Assembly: GCA_047632015.1 (NCBI GenBank)
Contig: JBLIBC010000201.1
Coordinates: forward strand, 1-5,324
Direction of reading: 5' to 3'
DNA from: JBLIAZ01 sp047632015
Lineage (GTDB): Bacteria; Bacteroidota; Bacteroidia; Flavobacteriales_C; GCA-002722245
Length of the DNA: 5,324 bases
Every line of letters starts with the position of its first letter. Position 1 is the first letter of the stretch. The position numbers and the translations under genes are program-made. The notes under the pieces were generated by a model. It did no database searches. It saw only the letters and a list, made by a program, of their open reading frames with translations, and was not told the origin of the DNA. Shown here piece after piece: positions 1 to 4,949 of this stretch.

Positions 1-31
1 CCCGACGAATGTTCGTTAAGCTTACCAAAGC

Positions 32-91
32 TATTTGATTCGGCCACCTAACCACCCCCATTTGTTAAGGATTGATTATGTTTGGGATATG
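32..91 (+). repeat. Array 5' repeat, copy R1 (promoter/leader repeat)
   Basis: First of four diverged direct repeats, one in front of each array gene. It starts with TATTTGATTCG, continues through a C-rich part (CCACCTAACCACCC) and ends with the conserved 27-nt core at 65-91, which closes with the ATG of the gene. Its left half matches R4 (TATTTGATTCG) better than R2 or R3 (ATTCAATT). It carries two extra bases in the C-rich part relative to R3 and R4. It lies close to the window edge, so more units may lie to the left. Confidence 0.85.
77..84 (+). promoter_or_regulatory. Possible Bacteroidota -7 box TATGTTTG in R1
   Basis: TATGTTTG fits the Bacteroidota primary-sigma -7 consensus TAnnTTTG. 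Only four bases separate it from the ATG at 89, so a transcript started here would be leaderless or nearly so. No TTG is found at the usual 17-23 nt upstream. The same bases can be read as a mini-ORF start (ATG at 78 after AAGGA at 67-71), so the promoter reading is not certain. Confidence 0.45.
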
Positions 92-1006
92 AAACAAGTT
101 CTAAAGATTGGAGGGTTGGTTTTGCTAAACTTAATCTTAGTATTCCTAGCCGTATTGCTTTATTACAGAATTTCAAACCATATTATTACAACAACCTTTT
201 CTCCTAGTGGTATTGAAGTATTTGTTGCTGCCCCAATTATTTCTATCGGACTTTTGATGTTTTTCTTCAACAAAAAATTTAAGCAATATGGAATCGGAGT
301 AACAGCTTTGTTTATATCATGTATTGTTTTTAGTGTCTTTTTCCTTAACAAGCGTTTAGCAAGTGAAGGAAAATACAAAAGCTATAAACTTCGAAATGAT
401 AACAGGTGGACTGATAAAGGTTTTTTTTTAAATATTGAATTCAATATGTGGTATAACTCCACTGAAGTTTCAATAGAAAAATGGCTTCAGGTTGACAGTG
501 TGCATGTTCGAAGTGATAATGGATTTTTTGGATGGAGGGTAATGAATAATGAAGTGAGAATAGTTGAAAGTTCAAATTGTGGGCATAGTAATCCAAACTT
601 CACTAATTTGATGGATAAGTACTTTGCTATTGCAAATGAATTAAGAAGAAAACGTTGTTTCTCGGAAGCGATTGACTACTACACAATGTGCATTAAACTT
701 GACTCTTTGTCATCAGATTATTTTTACGAGAGGGGGCTAGTGTTTATGGTGACAGAAGACTATAAAAATGCCCTAAATGACTTTTTGACCTCAGTGGTCC
801 TCAAGAATAATGAATTACGTAGTGAAACAGTTATGTTTAGTGACACCGTTGAAATTGGACTGTATATAAAAAGAAATATCGATAAGGTGAAAAGGCAGGG
901 TTACATAGATATGGGTGATTATACTGAAAACTTCGGTAAAACCATTGGCTTTGCTAATTACCAGATGCGAATTAATTTTTGTCTTGAAAATTTAAAGGAA
1001 AAATAG
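89..1006 (+). CDS. Orphan membrane protein with three TM segments and C-terminal TPRs
   Basis: Protein of 305 aa of unknown function. Three hydrophobic segments (about 6-27, 42-60 and 68-86) are followed by a polar region. Two TPR-like helix pairs come next, at about 176-205 (AIANELRRKRCFSEAIDYYT) and 210-240 (YFYERGLVFMVTEDYKNALN), and suggest protein binding. The frame is open upstream to a TTG at 35, but those codons lie in repeat R1, which is not coding in the other copies. I therefore chose the ATG at 89, the position used in R2 and R3. This ATG overlaps the stop of a four-codon mini-ORF (ATGA). The next array gene starts 87 bp after the stop codon. The TPRs are judged from pattern only, and no family was recognised. 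Confidence 0.85.
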   Translation: MKQVLKIGGLVLLNLILVFLAVLLYYRISNHIITTTFSPSGIEVFVAAPIISIGLLMFFFNKKFKQYGIGVTALFISCIVFSVFFLNKRLASEGKYKSYKLRNDNRWTDKGFFLNIEFNMWYNSTEVSIEKWLQVDSVHVRSDNGFFGWRVMNNEVRIVESSNCGHSNPNFTNLMDKYFAIANELRRKRCFSEAIDYYTMCIKLDSLSSDYFYERGLVFMVTEDYKNALNDFLTSVVLKNNELRSETVMFSDTVEIGLYIKRNIDKVKRQGYIDMGDYTENFGKTIGFANYQMRINFCLENLKEK

Positions 1007-1023
1007 TAGAGTATCCACTCCCT

Positions 1024-1096
1024 ACACCCAAACAATCCATTCAATTCGCCCATCTAAATACCCCATTTATTAAGGATTGAGTATGTTTGGGGTATG
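1024..1096 (+). repeat. Array 5' repeat, copy R2
   Basis: Second copy, ending with the start codon of the next gene. The 27-nt core is at 1070-1096 and differs from R3 by one base (TTGAG for TTGAT). Upstream it shares ACAATC-ATTCAATT with R3 at 1460-1480, a left half different from that of R1 and R4. Its C-rich part is the most diverged of the four (CATCTAAATACCCC). Confidence 0.85.
1082..1089 (+). promoter_or_regulatory. Possible -7 box TATGTTTG in R2
   Basis: Same TAnnTTTG match as in R1, again exactly four bases before the ATG at 1094. No -33 TTG is seen at a normal distance. The box overlaps the ATG of the mini-ORF that follows AAGGA at 1072-1076; here the mini-ORF reads MFGVC and stops at 1098-1100, inside the gene. 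Confidence 0.45.
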
Positions 1097-1414
1097 TTAA
1101 TGCGAAAACTCACTACGTTGCTAAGCTCGAAATTTGAGCTTTTACACCTTTTTTATAATGTCCTTTGGAATTTAGCTTTAATGTTTGTTCTTCTGTGGGT
1201 AACTGTCCTATCATCGTTCTCTTATTACGGTTCAAATGGGGTGATTCAAAACAATATTTTAGGAGTGATTGCCTGTAGTATTATTCTCGGTCGTCTATTT
1301 TTTAAACGATATAATGCTGGTCAGTACGGGAAATGCAAAAACTATTTAATTCTGTTAATATTGAACTTCGGGATATTAATTTTTGAAAGAGAAATATTCA
1401 GTCTGATATTTTAG
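1094..1414 (+). CDS. Small orphan membrane protein (three TM segments)
   Basis: Protein of 106 aa of unknown function. It is hydrophobic almost throughout, with likely membrane helices at about 19-42, 52-70 and 84-106 joined by short polar loops (SYYGSNG; KRYNAGQYGKCKN). No catalytic or binding motif was recognised. The ATG at 1094 is the one carried at the end of repeat R2 and matches the position used in R1 and R3; a second ATG two codons later would change little. The gene stands alone between R2 and R3, with no shared operon partner. It could be an immunity-type or accessory membrane protein, but nothing in the sequence proves that. Confidence 0.75.
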   Translation: MLMRKLTTLLSSKFELLHLFYNVLWNLALMFVLLWVTVLSSFSYYGSNGVIQNNILGVIACSIILGRLFFKRYNAGQYGKCKNYLILLILNFGILIFEREIFSLIF

Positions 1415-1459
1415 TTGATACGTTATTGAACTAGTACTGTCGCTTTACCTCCAACGATT

Positions 1460-1529
1460 ACACAAACAATCTATTCAATTAGCCCACCTAACCACCCATG
1501 TATTAAGGATTGATTATGTTTGGGGTATG
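1460..1529 (+). repeat. Array 5' repeat, copy R3
   Basis: Third copy, with core at 1503-1529, closest to the apparent consensus. It ends in the start codon of the lipoprotein gene. The upstream part (ACACAAACAATCTATTCAAT) is shared with R2, and the C-rich part (CCACCTAACCACCCATG) with R1 and R4. This makes R3 a mosaic of both left-half types. Confidence 0.85.
1515..1522 (+). promoter_or_regulatory. Possible -7 box TATGTTTG in R3
   Basis: TAnnTTTG match four bases before the ATG at 1527, as in R1 and R2, which would give a leaderless or near-leaderless transcript. No -33 TTG at 17-23 nt. The alternative reading is AAGGA at 1505-1509, then mini-ORF MFGV from 1516, whose TGA at 1528-1530 overlaps the gene's ATG. 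Confidence 0.45.
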
Positions 1530-2090
1530 ATAAATCAGTTTTTTAGAAGTGCTCTAATATTATCGTTATATGCTTTATGTTCATGTGCGCTTCCAAATAA
1601 GAATGTTGCATTTAAGTCCCCTTTTTCTGATTGTAAAAATGATTTCGAAAACACTGATGTTAATCATTTTAGTCTAGGTAAAAATGTCACCCTTGATGTG
1701 GATAAAAAATATTCTGTTTCAGATGAAGATTCTCTTTTGTTTTTTCAAGGTTGGAAGTTATACTCAGGTATTGACGCTCAAGAAAGTTCAGACTCCAATT
1801 ATGTTATTAGATTGTTTACATTTTCAATAGAACGGAATAATTCAAAATTTGAATTTACAGATGTTAAAACATATAATGTATCTGACTCCACTGCTGGTAT
1901 TTGTAAGTCAGAGAACGGAATCGAATTTGAATGGAAGCGTTATTACTCAGCAAATACAGAAGTCTTATATTTTAATACAGAGGTTAGTCCATCCAATTTT
2001 CTTCTTGTAGAAATCATTTTTCCCAAAATGAAGGAAGAGGAATTGTGTGAATATAAAAGTGTAATTAATTCTATTGTTATATCGTATTAA
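1527..2090 (+). CDS. Orphan predicted lipoprotein
   Basis: Protein of 187 aa of unknown function. A short N-terminal hydrophobic signal (about 5-17) leads into LCSC at 17-20, a plausible lipobox with C20 as the lipidated cysteine, so the protein is probably anchored in an envelope membrane. The remainder is polar and looks beta-rich, with alternating segments such as YVIRLFTFSIERN and VLYFNTEVSPSNFLLVEIIF. Two further cysteines (in GICKS and EELCEYKS) might form a disulfide. The start is the ATG closing repeat R3 and overlaps the mini-ORF stop (ATGA). Its TAA opens the 3' repeat copy A. No family was recognised. Confidence 0.8.
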   Translation: MINQFFRSALILSLYALCSCALPNKNVAFKSPFSDCKNDFENTDVNHFSLGKNVTLDVDKKYSVSDEDSLLFFQGWKLYSGIDAQESSDSNYVIRLFTFSIERNNSKFEFTDVKTYNVSDSTAGICKSENGIEFEWKRYYSANTEVLYFNTEVSPSNFLLVEIIFPKMKEEELCEYKSVINSIVISY

Positions 2091-2112
2091 AACCCACTAA
2101 TCCTACCCACTC

Positions 2113-2151
2113 AAAACAAAAAGCCTTTCAACAGTTAATGCTGAAAGGCTT
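2113..2151 (-). terminator. Intrinsic terminator hairpin in copy A, best oriented for the - strand
   Basis: A perfect 10-bp stem, AAGCCTTTCA at 2121-2130 with TGAAAGGCTT at 2142-2151, encloses an 11-nt loop. The A-rich run at 2113-2122 gives the U-tract in the - strand transcript. On the + strand the stem is followed by GATGTC, so termination of the lipoprotein gene would be weaker unless the hairpin alone suffices. Confidence 0.65.
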
Positions 2152-2158
2152 GATGTCA

Positions 2159-2184
2159 TTGGTGGAGAATAGCGGAGTCTCCAC
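2159..2184 (-). pseudogene. Fragment of a tRNA-Ala 3' end (internally deleted)
   Basis: Read on the - strand this is the last part of a tRNA-Ala: part of the T-arm, the acceptor 3' strand ATTCTCC, the discriminator A and CCA. It matches 2894-2914 with one mismatch. It lacks the 12 nt equivalent to 2915-2926 (T-loop and distal T-stem) and stops after TCCAC. The deletion creates a perfect 7-bp inverted repeat, GTGGAGA at 2162-2168 with TCTCCAC at 2178-2184. It cannot be a functional tRNA. Confidence 0.6.
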
Positions 2185-2190
2185 GTCATA

Positions 2191-2251
2191 GAATCTATTT
2201 GATTCGCCCACCTAATCACCCATGTGTTAAGGATTGATTATGTTTGGGGTA
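2191..2251 (+). repeat. Array 5' repeat, copy R4
   Basis: Fourth copy. It shares TATTTGATTCG with R1 and CACCCATGT with R3. The core from 2227 is identical to R3 up to 2251, where homology stops: the final TG of the start codon is replaced by CT. This is the only copy that does not supply the gene's start codon. It follows directly after 3' repeat copy A. Confidence 0.85.
2239..2246 (+). promoter_or_regulatory. Possible -7 box TATGTTTG in R4
   Basis: Same TAnnTTTG match as in R1-R3, but here 22 bases lie between the box and the ATG at 2269, leaving room for a short leader. No -33 TTG at the usual spacing. If read as a mini-ORF, the ATG at 2240 opens a 21-codon frame ending at TAG 2303-2305 that overlaps the gene start out of frame. 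Confidence 0.45.
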
Positions 2252-2268
2252 CTATTTAAATTATTATC

Positions 2269-2826
2269 ATGCATTATTTTATCTATGGATTCACAGTGTT
2301 GCTAGTAGGTTTGAGTTATTACTTTTTGGGTAAAGCTGCTAAGTCAGTTGCTGTTGAAAAAGACAACTCAGGACTTATAACTCTTCGTGTTCATCAATTT
2401 TTTAAGGTGTTTTCTTATGTGCTATTTGCATTTGGCTTAATACTGGCAATTGGTCCATCTATATTTCCTGATGGAACAGAGCAGGGTTTGTTAATGATGA
2501 TAACTGCGGTCGGATGTGTTTTTATCGTTATTTCCGTTCTAGTAAATTTTCTAGCGAAAAATCACTTTCTAAAACACAATGAAGAGAGAATAGAGATTCA
2601 AACTACATTTAAAAACTACAAGAGTTTGGAGATTGAAGATATCGTGAAAGTTTCTCATAGTGGAATAACGAATGCTATCACTTTCAAATTGAGAACTGGA
2701 AAAAAGATAAGCTGCTCACAATTTTTGGTTGGGATTGTAAATCTATTAGAATTGATAGAACGCAAGAATCAACTTGATTTAAAAAAGATAAAACTGACTC
2801 TTCAATTTGGAATGGGTAAAAAGTAA
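2269..2826 (+). CDS. Orphan membrane protein with three TM segments and a soluble C-terminal tail
   Basis: Protein of 185 aa of unknown function. Hydrophobic helices lie at about 2-20, 44-65 and 73-95. They are followed by a cytoplasm-like tail (about 99-185) with alternating strands: IEIQTTFKNYKSLEIEDIVK, then ITFKLRTGKKISCS, then a helix IVNLLELIERKN. That strand-strand-helix order resembles bacterial PH-like tails of membrane proteins, but this is only a pattern impression. The start is the first ATG of the frame; it lies outside R4, unlike the other array genes. The TAA stop is the first codon of 3' repeat copy B. It is the last array gene before the conserved backbone. Confidence 0.8.
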   Translation: MHYFIYGFTVLLVGLSYYFLGKAAKSVAVEKDNSGLITLRVHQFFKVFSYVLFAFGLILAIGPSIFPDGTEQGLLMMITAVGCVFIVISVLVNFLAKNHFLKHNEERIEIQTTFKNYKSLEIEDIVKVSHSGITNAITFKLRTGKKISCSQFLVGIVNLLELIERKNQLDLKKIKLTLQFGMGKK

Positions 2827-2931
2827 AACCCACTAAGGAACCCACTCGTTCTAAAAAGCCTTTCAAGAATAAATCCTGAAAGGCTTGTTACCATTGGTGG
2901 AGAATATCGGAGTCGAACCGATGACCTCCAC
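2824..2931 (+). repeat. Array 3' repeat, copy B (full form, array edge)
   Basis: Second copy of the element that begins at the stop codon of an array gene: TAAAACCCACTAA, CCCACTC, the 10-bp hairpin, then CATTGGTGGAGAATATCGGAGTC. Unlike copy A it keeps the 12 nt at 2915-2926, so the tRNA T-arm is intact. No 5' repeat follows, so this marks the right edge of the array. Confidence 0.85.
2852..2886 (-). terminator. Intrinsic terminator hairpin in copy B, best oriented for the - strand
   Basis: A perfect 10-bp stem, AAGCCTTTCA at 2856-2865 with TGAAAGGCTT at 2877-2886, has an 11-nt loop. The A-run before it gives TTTTTAG in the - strand RNA. It lies just 3' of the tRNA remnant's CCA end, as expected of a tRNA gene terminator, and would also stop read-through from smpB. 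It may act weakly on the + strand for the last array gene. Confidence 0.7.
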
Positions 2932-2944
2932 ACTGCCAGTGAGG
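2895..2944 (-). pseudogene. tRNA-Ala remnant (3' half)
   Basis: On the - strand the 3' half of an alanine tRNA is readable: CCA at 2897-2895, discriminator A, acceptor strand ATTCTCC (2905-2899), a perfect 5-bp T-stem ATCGG/CCGAT around TTCGACT (2922-2906), and variable loop AGGTC. The next segment can be read as an anticodon arm with loop CTGGCAG (GGC, alanine), but its stem has a T-T mismatch and is part of a palindrome. No D-arm or matching 5' acceptor strand GGAGAAT is found in 2945-2985. I judge it a broken tRNA gene. The T-arm and acceptor match Bacteroidota tRNA-Ala as I remember it. Confidence 0.65.
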
Positions 2945-2949
2945 AGGTC
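2923..2949. repeat. 27-nt near-perfect palindrome at the tRNA break point
   Basis: Arms GACCTCC (2923-2929) and GGAGGTC (2943-2949) pair perfectly. After an A-A mismatch, CACTG (2931-2935) pairs with CAGTG (2937-2941) around a single C. The left arm is the tRNA variable-loop region; the right arm is its inverted copy. The tRNA homology becomes doubtful at this point. Confidence 0.8.
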
Positions 2950-3040
2950 TTGGTGATTGAGTTAACTTATTCGGGAATTCTATGTTAAGAATGAAATTTA
3001 GAAATACATAGGTAACTAAAGGGGAGCGATCAACACAGTA

Positions 3041-3496
3041 CTAATACTTCCCACTCTTAATCCTATCCATCTCCCGCTTACTATCCTTATTCTTCATGTC
3101 CTGGCGCTTATCATGGACATTCTTACCTTTGGCTAACACAATTTGAATCTTTGCCCATCCTTTTTTGCTGATGAAGACTTTACGAGGAATGATAGTCAAT
3201 CCCTGGTTTTTAAGCTTCTTTTTCCACTTGTCCAGCTCTGAACGCTTCAGTAAAAGTTTCCTGTCCTGCCTCTCATAATGATTGTAATGTCCTCCATGCT
3301 CGAAAGGAGCAATGTACATGTTTCTCACAACTAACTCGTCACCTTCGTATGCGCAAAAAGCCTCATTGATACTGGCTTTACCATTACGGATGGATTTAAT
3401 TTCTGTTCCCGATAACACAATCCCACAAATGAAAGTATCCAAGAACTCGTAAAGGTACGATGCTTTTTTATTCTTGATGTTTACTTCTTTTGACAT
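3041..3496 (-). CDS. smpB: SsrA-binding protein SmpB
   Basis: SmpB binds tmRNA and brings it to stalled ribosomes for trans-translation, in the cytoplasm. The 151-aa length is normal for the family. Seen in the sequence are the beta-barrel signature GIVLSGTEIKSIRNGKASIN (25-44), the NMYIAPFEHG segment (59-68), and the basic C-terminal tail GKNVHDKRQDMKNKDSKREM (124-143), which inserts into the ribosome in place of mRNA. The ATG at 3496-3494 gives the usual N-terminus. It lies 46 bp after purB on the same strand with no -7 box in the gap, so it is probably transcribed with purB. The first likely terminator downstream is the hairpin at 2852-2886, beyond the tRNA remnant. Confidence 0.98.
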   Translation of the reverse strand: MSKEVNIKNKKASYLYEFLDTFICGIVLSGTEIKSIRNGKASINEAFCAYEGDELVVRNMYIAPFEHGGHYNHYERQDRKLLLKRSELDKWKKKLKNQGLTIIPRKVFISKKGWAKIQIVLAKGKNVHDKRQDMKNKDSKREMDRIKSGKY

Positions 3497-3542
3497 GAGT
3501 TTTGGGCTCGACTTATTTTGTATTTAATGTTCAGGTGATTAA

Positions 3543-4901
3543 CTACTGAGGTACCAAATTGATTCCTGTGTAGTTGTATGGTGTAATTAATTTTAGTTCA
3601 GCTTTAATAGCATCAGTAACAGTCAAACGATCAATGAATTCAGAAATAGATTGCTCGGTAATTGCTTCGTTTTTTCGAGTCAAGTCTTTCAACGCTTCGT
3701 AAGGTTTTGGAAAACCTTCACGTCGTAAGATGGTTTGAATAGCCTCAGCAGTTACTGCCCAGTTTTTATCCAAATCAGCGGTAATTTTACTTTCGTTTAA
3801 GACTAATTTGTTTAATCCTTTAAGCGTGGAGGAAAAAGCAATTAACCCATGAGATATAGGTACTCCAACGTTTCGTAACACTGTTGAATCGGTTAAGTCT
3901 CTTTGCAATCTTGAAATAGGAAGTTTCGCTGACAAGTGTTCCAATACGGCATTAGCTAATCCCAAATTCCCTTCAGAGTTTTCAAAATCAATCGGATTCA
4001 CTTTATGCGGCATTGCAGATGATCCAATTTCACCTTCTTTTAATTTTTGCTTGAAGTATTCCATTGAAACGTAGGTCCAAACGTCCCTGTCTAAATCAAT
4101 GAGGATGTTATTGATTCTTTTCAATGCATCAAACAAAGCAGCTAGGTTATCGTAATGCTCAATTTGGGTAGTAGTTTGTGAACGGTCAAGTCCAAGAGTA
4201 TCGTTTACAAAATTGTTAGCAAAGCTTACCCAATCCTTGTCGCTATATGCCACATGGTGAGCATTAAAGTTACCTGTTGCTCCACCAAATTTAGCGCTGA
4301 ACTTCACGTTTTTAGCCTGTTCTAATTGAATATTCAAACGTTCTGCAAACACATAAAACTCCTTTCCTAAAGTAGTAGGAGAGGCAGGTTGTCCGTGCGT
4401 TCTTGCAAGTAATGGAATGTTTTTCCACTCCTTCGCAAAGGCTGTAATTTTAGCAATTACTTCTTCTAAAAATGGATAGTACACATCGTTCAATGCTTCC
4501 TTTAATAATAAAGGAACTGAAGTGTTATTGATGTCCTGTGACGTAAGGCCAAAGTGAATGAACTCTAAAGATTCGCTCAGTCCTAATTTTACCAATTTAT
4601 CTTTGATGAAATACTCTACAGCTTTTACATCGTGGTTGGTAGTTTTTTCAATGTCCTTTACGGCTTGAGCATCGTCTTCGGTGAAATCCTCATATAATGC
4701 ACGTAATTGAGGATATAATGCAGCATCAACTTCTTTTAATTGAGGAATCCCTTCTTCACACAAAGCAATGAAGTATTCAATTTCAATTCTGATCCTGTAT
4801 TGGATTAAAGCAGCTTCGGAAAAATACTTTCCTAAAGGCTCCGTAACTCTACTGTATCTACCGTCAATTGGCGTAATTGCATTTAATGCTGATGCTCCCA
4901 T
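3543..4901 (-). CDS. purB: Adenylosuccinate lyase
   Basis: PurB splits fumarate from SAICAR and from adenylosuccinate, so it acts twice in purine synthesis (IMP and AMP branches). At 452 aa it has the length and N-terminus (ALNAITPIDGRYS) of the E. coli-type family. Visible family motifs are TSQDINNT (120-127), ARTHGQPASPTT (166-177, with H169 the likely catalytic histidine), QIEHYDNLA (246-254), and the fumarate-lyase signature GSSAMPHKVNP (293-303, with the catalytic serine in the SS pair). The gene looks intact. It has its own -7 box 20 bp upstream of the ATG, and smpB follows closely. Confidence 0.98.
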   Translation of the reverse strand: MGASALNAITPIDGRYSRVTEPLGKYFSEAALIQYRIRIEIEYFIALCEEGIPQLKEVDAALYPQLRALYEDFTEDDAQAVKDIEKTTNHDVKAVEYFIKDKLVKLGLSESLEFIHFGLTSQDINNTSVPLLLKEALNDVYYPFLEEVIAKITAFAKEWKNIPLLARTHGQPASPTTLGKEFYVFAERLNIQLEQAKNVKFSAKFGGATGNFNAHHVAYSDKDWVSFANNFVNDTLGLDRSQTTTQIEHYDNLAALFDALKRINNILIDLDRDVWTYVSMEYFKQKLKEGEIGSSAMPHKVNPIDFENSEGNLGLANAVLEHLSAKLPISRLQRDLTDSTVLRNVGVPISHGLIAFSSTLKGLNKLVLNESKITADLDKNWAVTAEAIQTILRREGFPKPYEALKDLTRKNEAITEQSISEFIDRLTVTDAIKAELKLITPYNYTGINLVPQ

Positions 4902-4921
4902 TTTTTAGAATATTTAGGAGG

Positions 4922-4929
4922 CAAATATA
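4922..4929 (-). promoter_or_regulatory. -7 box of the purB promoter (TATATTTG)
   Basis: Read on the - strand, TATATTTG matches the Bacteroidota TAnnTTTG consensus exactly and ends 20 bp before the purB ATG, leaving a short leader. It lies 20 bp after the stop of the upstream gene. A TTTG is present upstream but with only a 12-nt spacer, so no good -33 box is claimed. This match also shows that TAnnTTTG is the promoter style of the host. Confidence 0.65.
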
Positions 4930-4949
4930 GGGGATTTACTTCAAAGGGG

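Larger units (their letters stand above)
2088..2184 (+). repeat. Array 3' repeat, copy A (stop codon, terminator, tRNA end)
   Basis: First of two copies of a ~90 bp element that starts exactly at the stop codon. Shared blocks in order are TAAAACCCACTAA, CCCACTC, the hairpin AAGCCTTTCA/TGAAAGGCTT, and CATTGGTGGAGAATA-CGGAGTC. Homology to copy B (2824-2931) then resumes at TCCAC after a 12-nt gap corresponding to 2915-2926. The spacers between blocks differ. Confidence 0.85.

Noticed and set aside
41..71. Integron attC site: ACCTAAC followed by GTTAAGG resembles R''/R' core motifs
   Set aside because: The two motifs are only about 11 bases apart, GTT is ATT in R2 and R3, the repeats have no conserved long palindrome, and the element lies upstream of and joined to the start codon. 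This does not fit a canonical attC.
35..88. TTG at 35 as start of the first array gene (18 extra residues)
   Set aside because: The stretch is repeat R1, which is not open in the same frame in other copies (stop in R4), and the ATG at 89 matches the start used after R2 and R3.
163..378. 71-aa open frame on the - strand
   Set aside because: It lies wholly inside the TM region of the first array gene and reads as its antisense shadow, with no promoter or family pattern.
32..2251. CRISPR array
   Set aside because: Only four diverged repeats, separated by whole genes of different length; no short uniform spacers.
2684..2866. 60-aa open frame on the - strand
   Set aside because: It overlaps the end of the fourth array gene and starts in the terminator hairpin, so it is a shadow frame.
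2895..2970. Complete functional tRNA-Ala(GGC)
   Set aside because: No D-arm and no 5' acceptor strand pairing with ATTCTCC could be found, and the anticodon stem has a mismatch and is part of a palindrome.
2980..3011. Inverted repeat CTATGT/ACATAG downstream of smpB as a terminator
   Set aside because: Only six bases, AT-rich, 20-nt loop and no U-tract on either strand.
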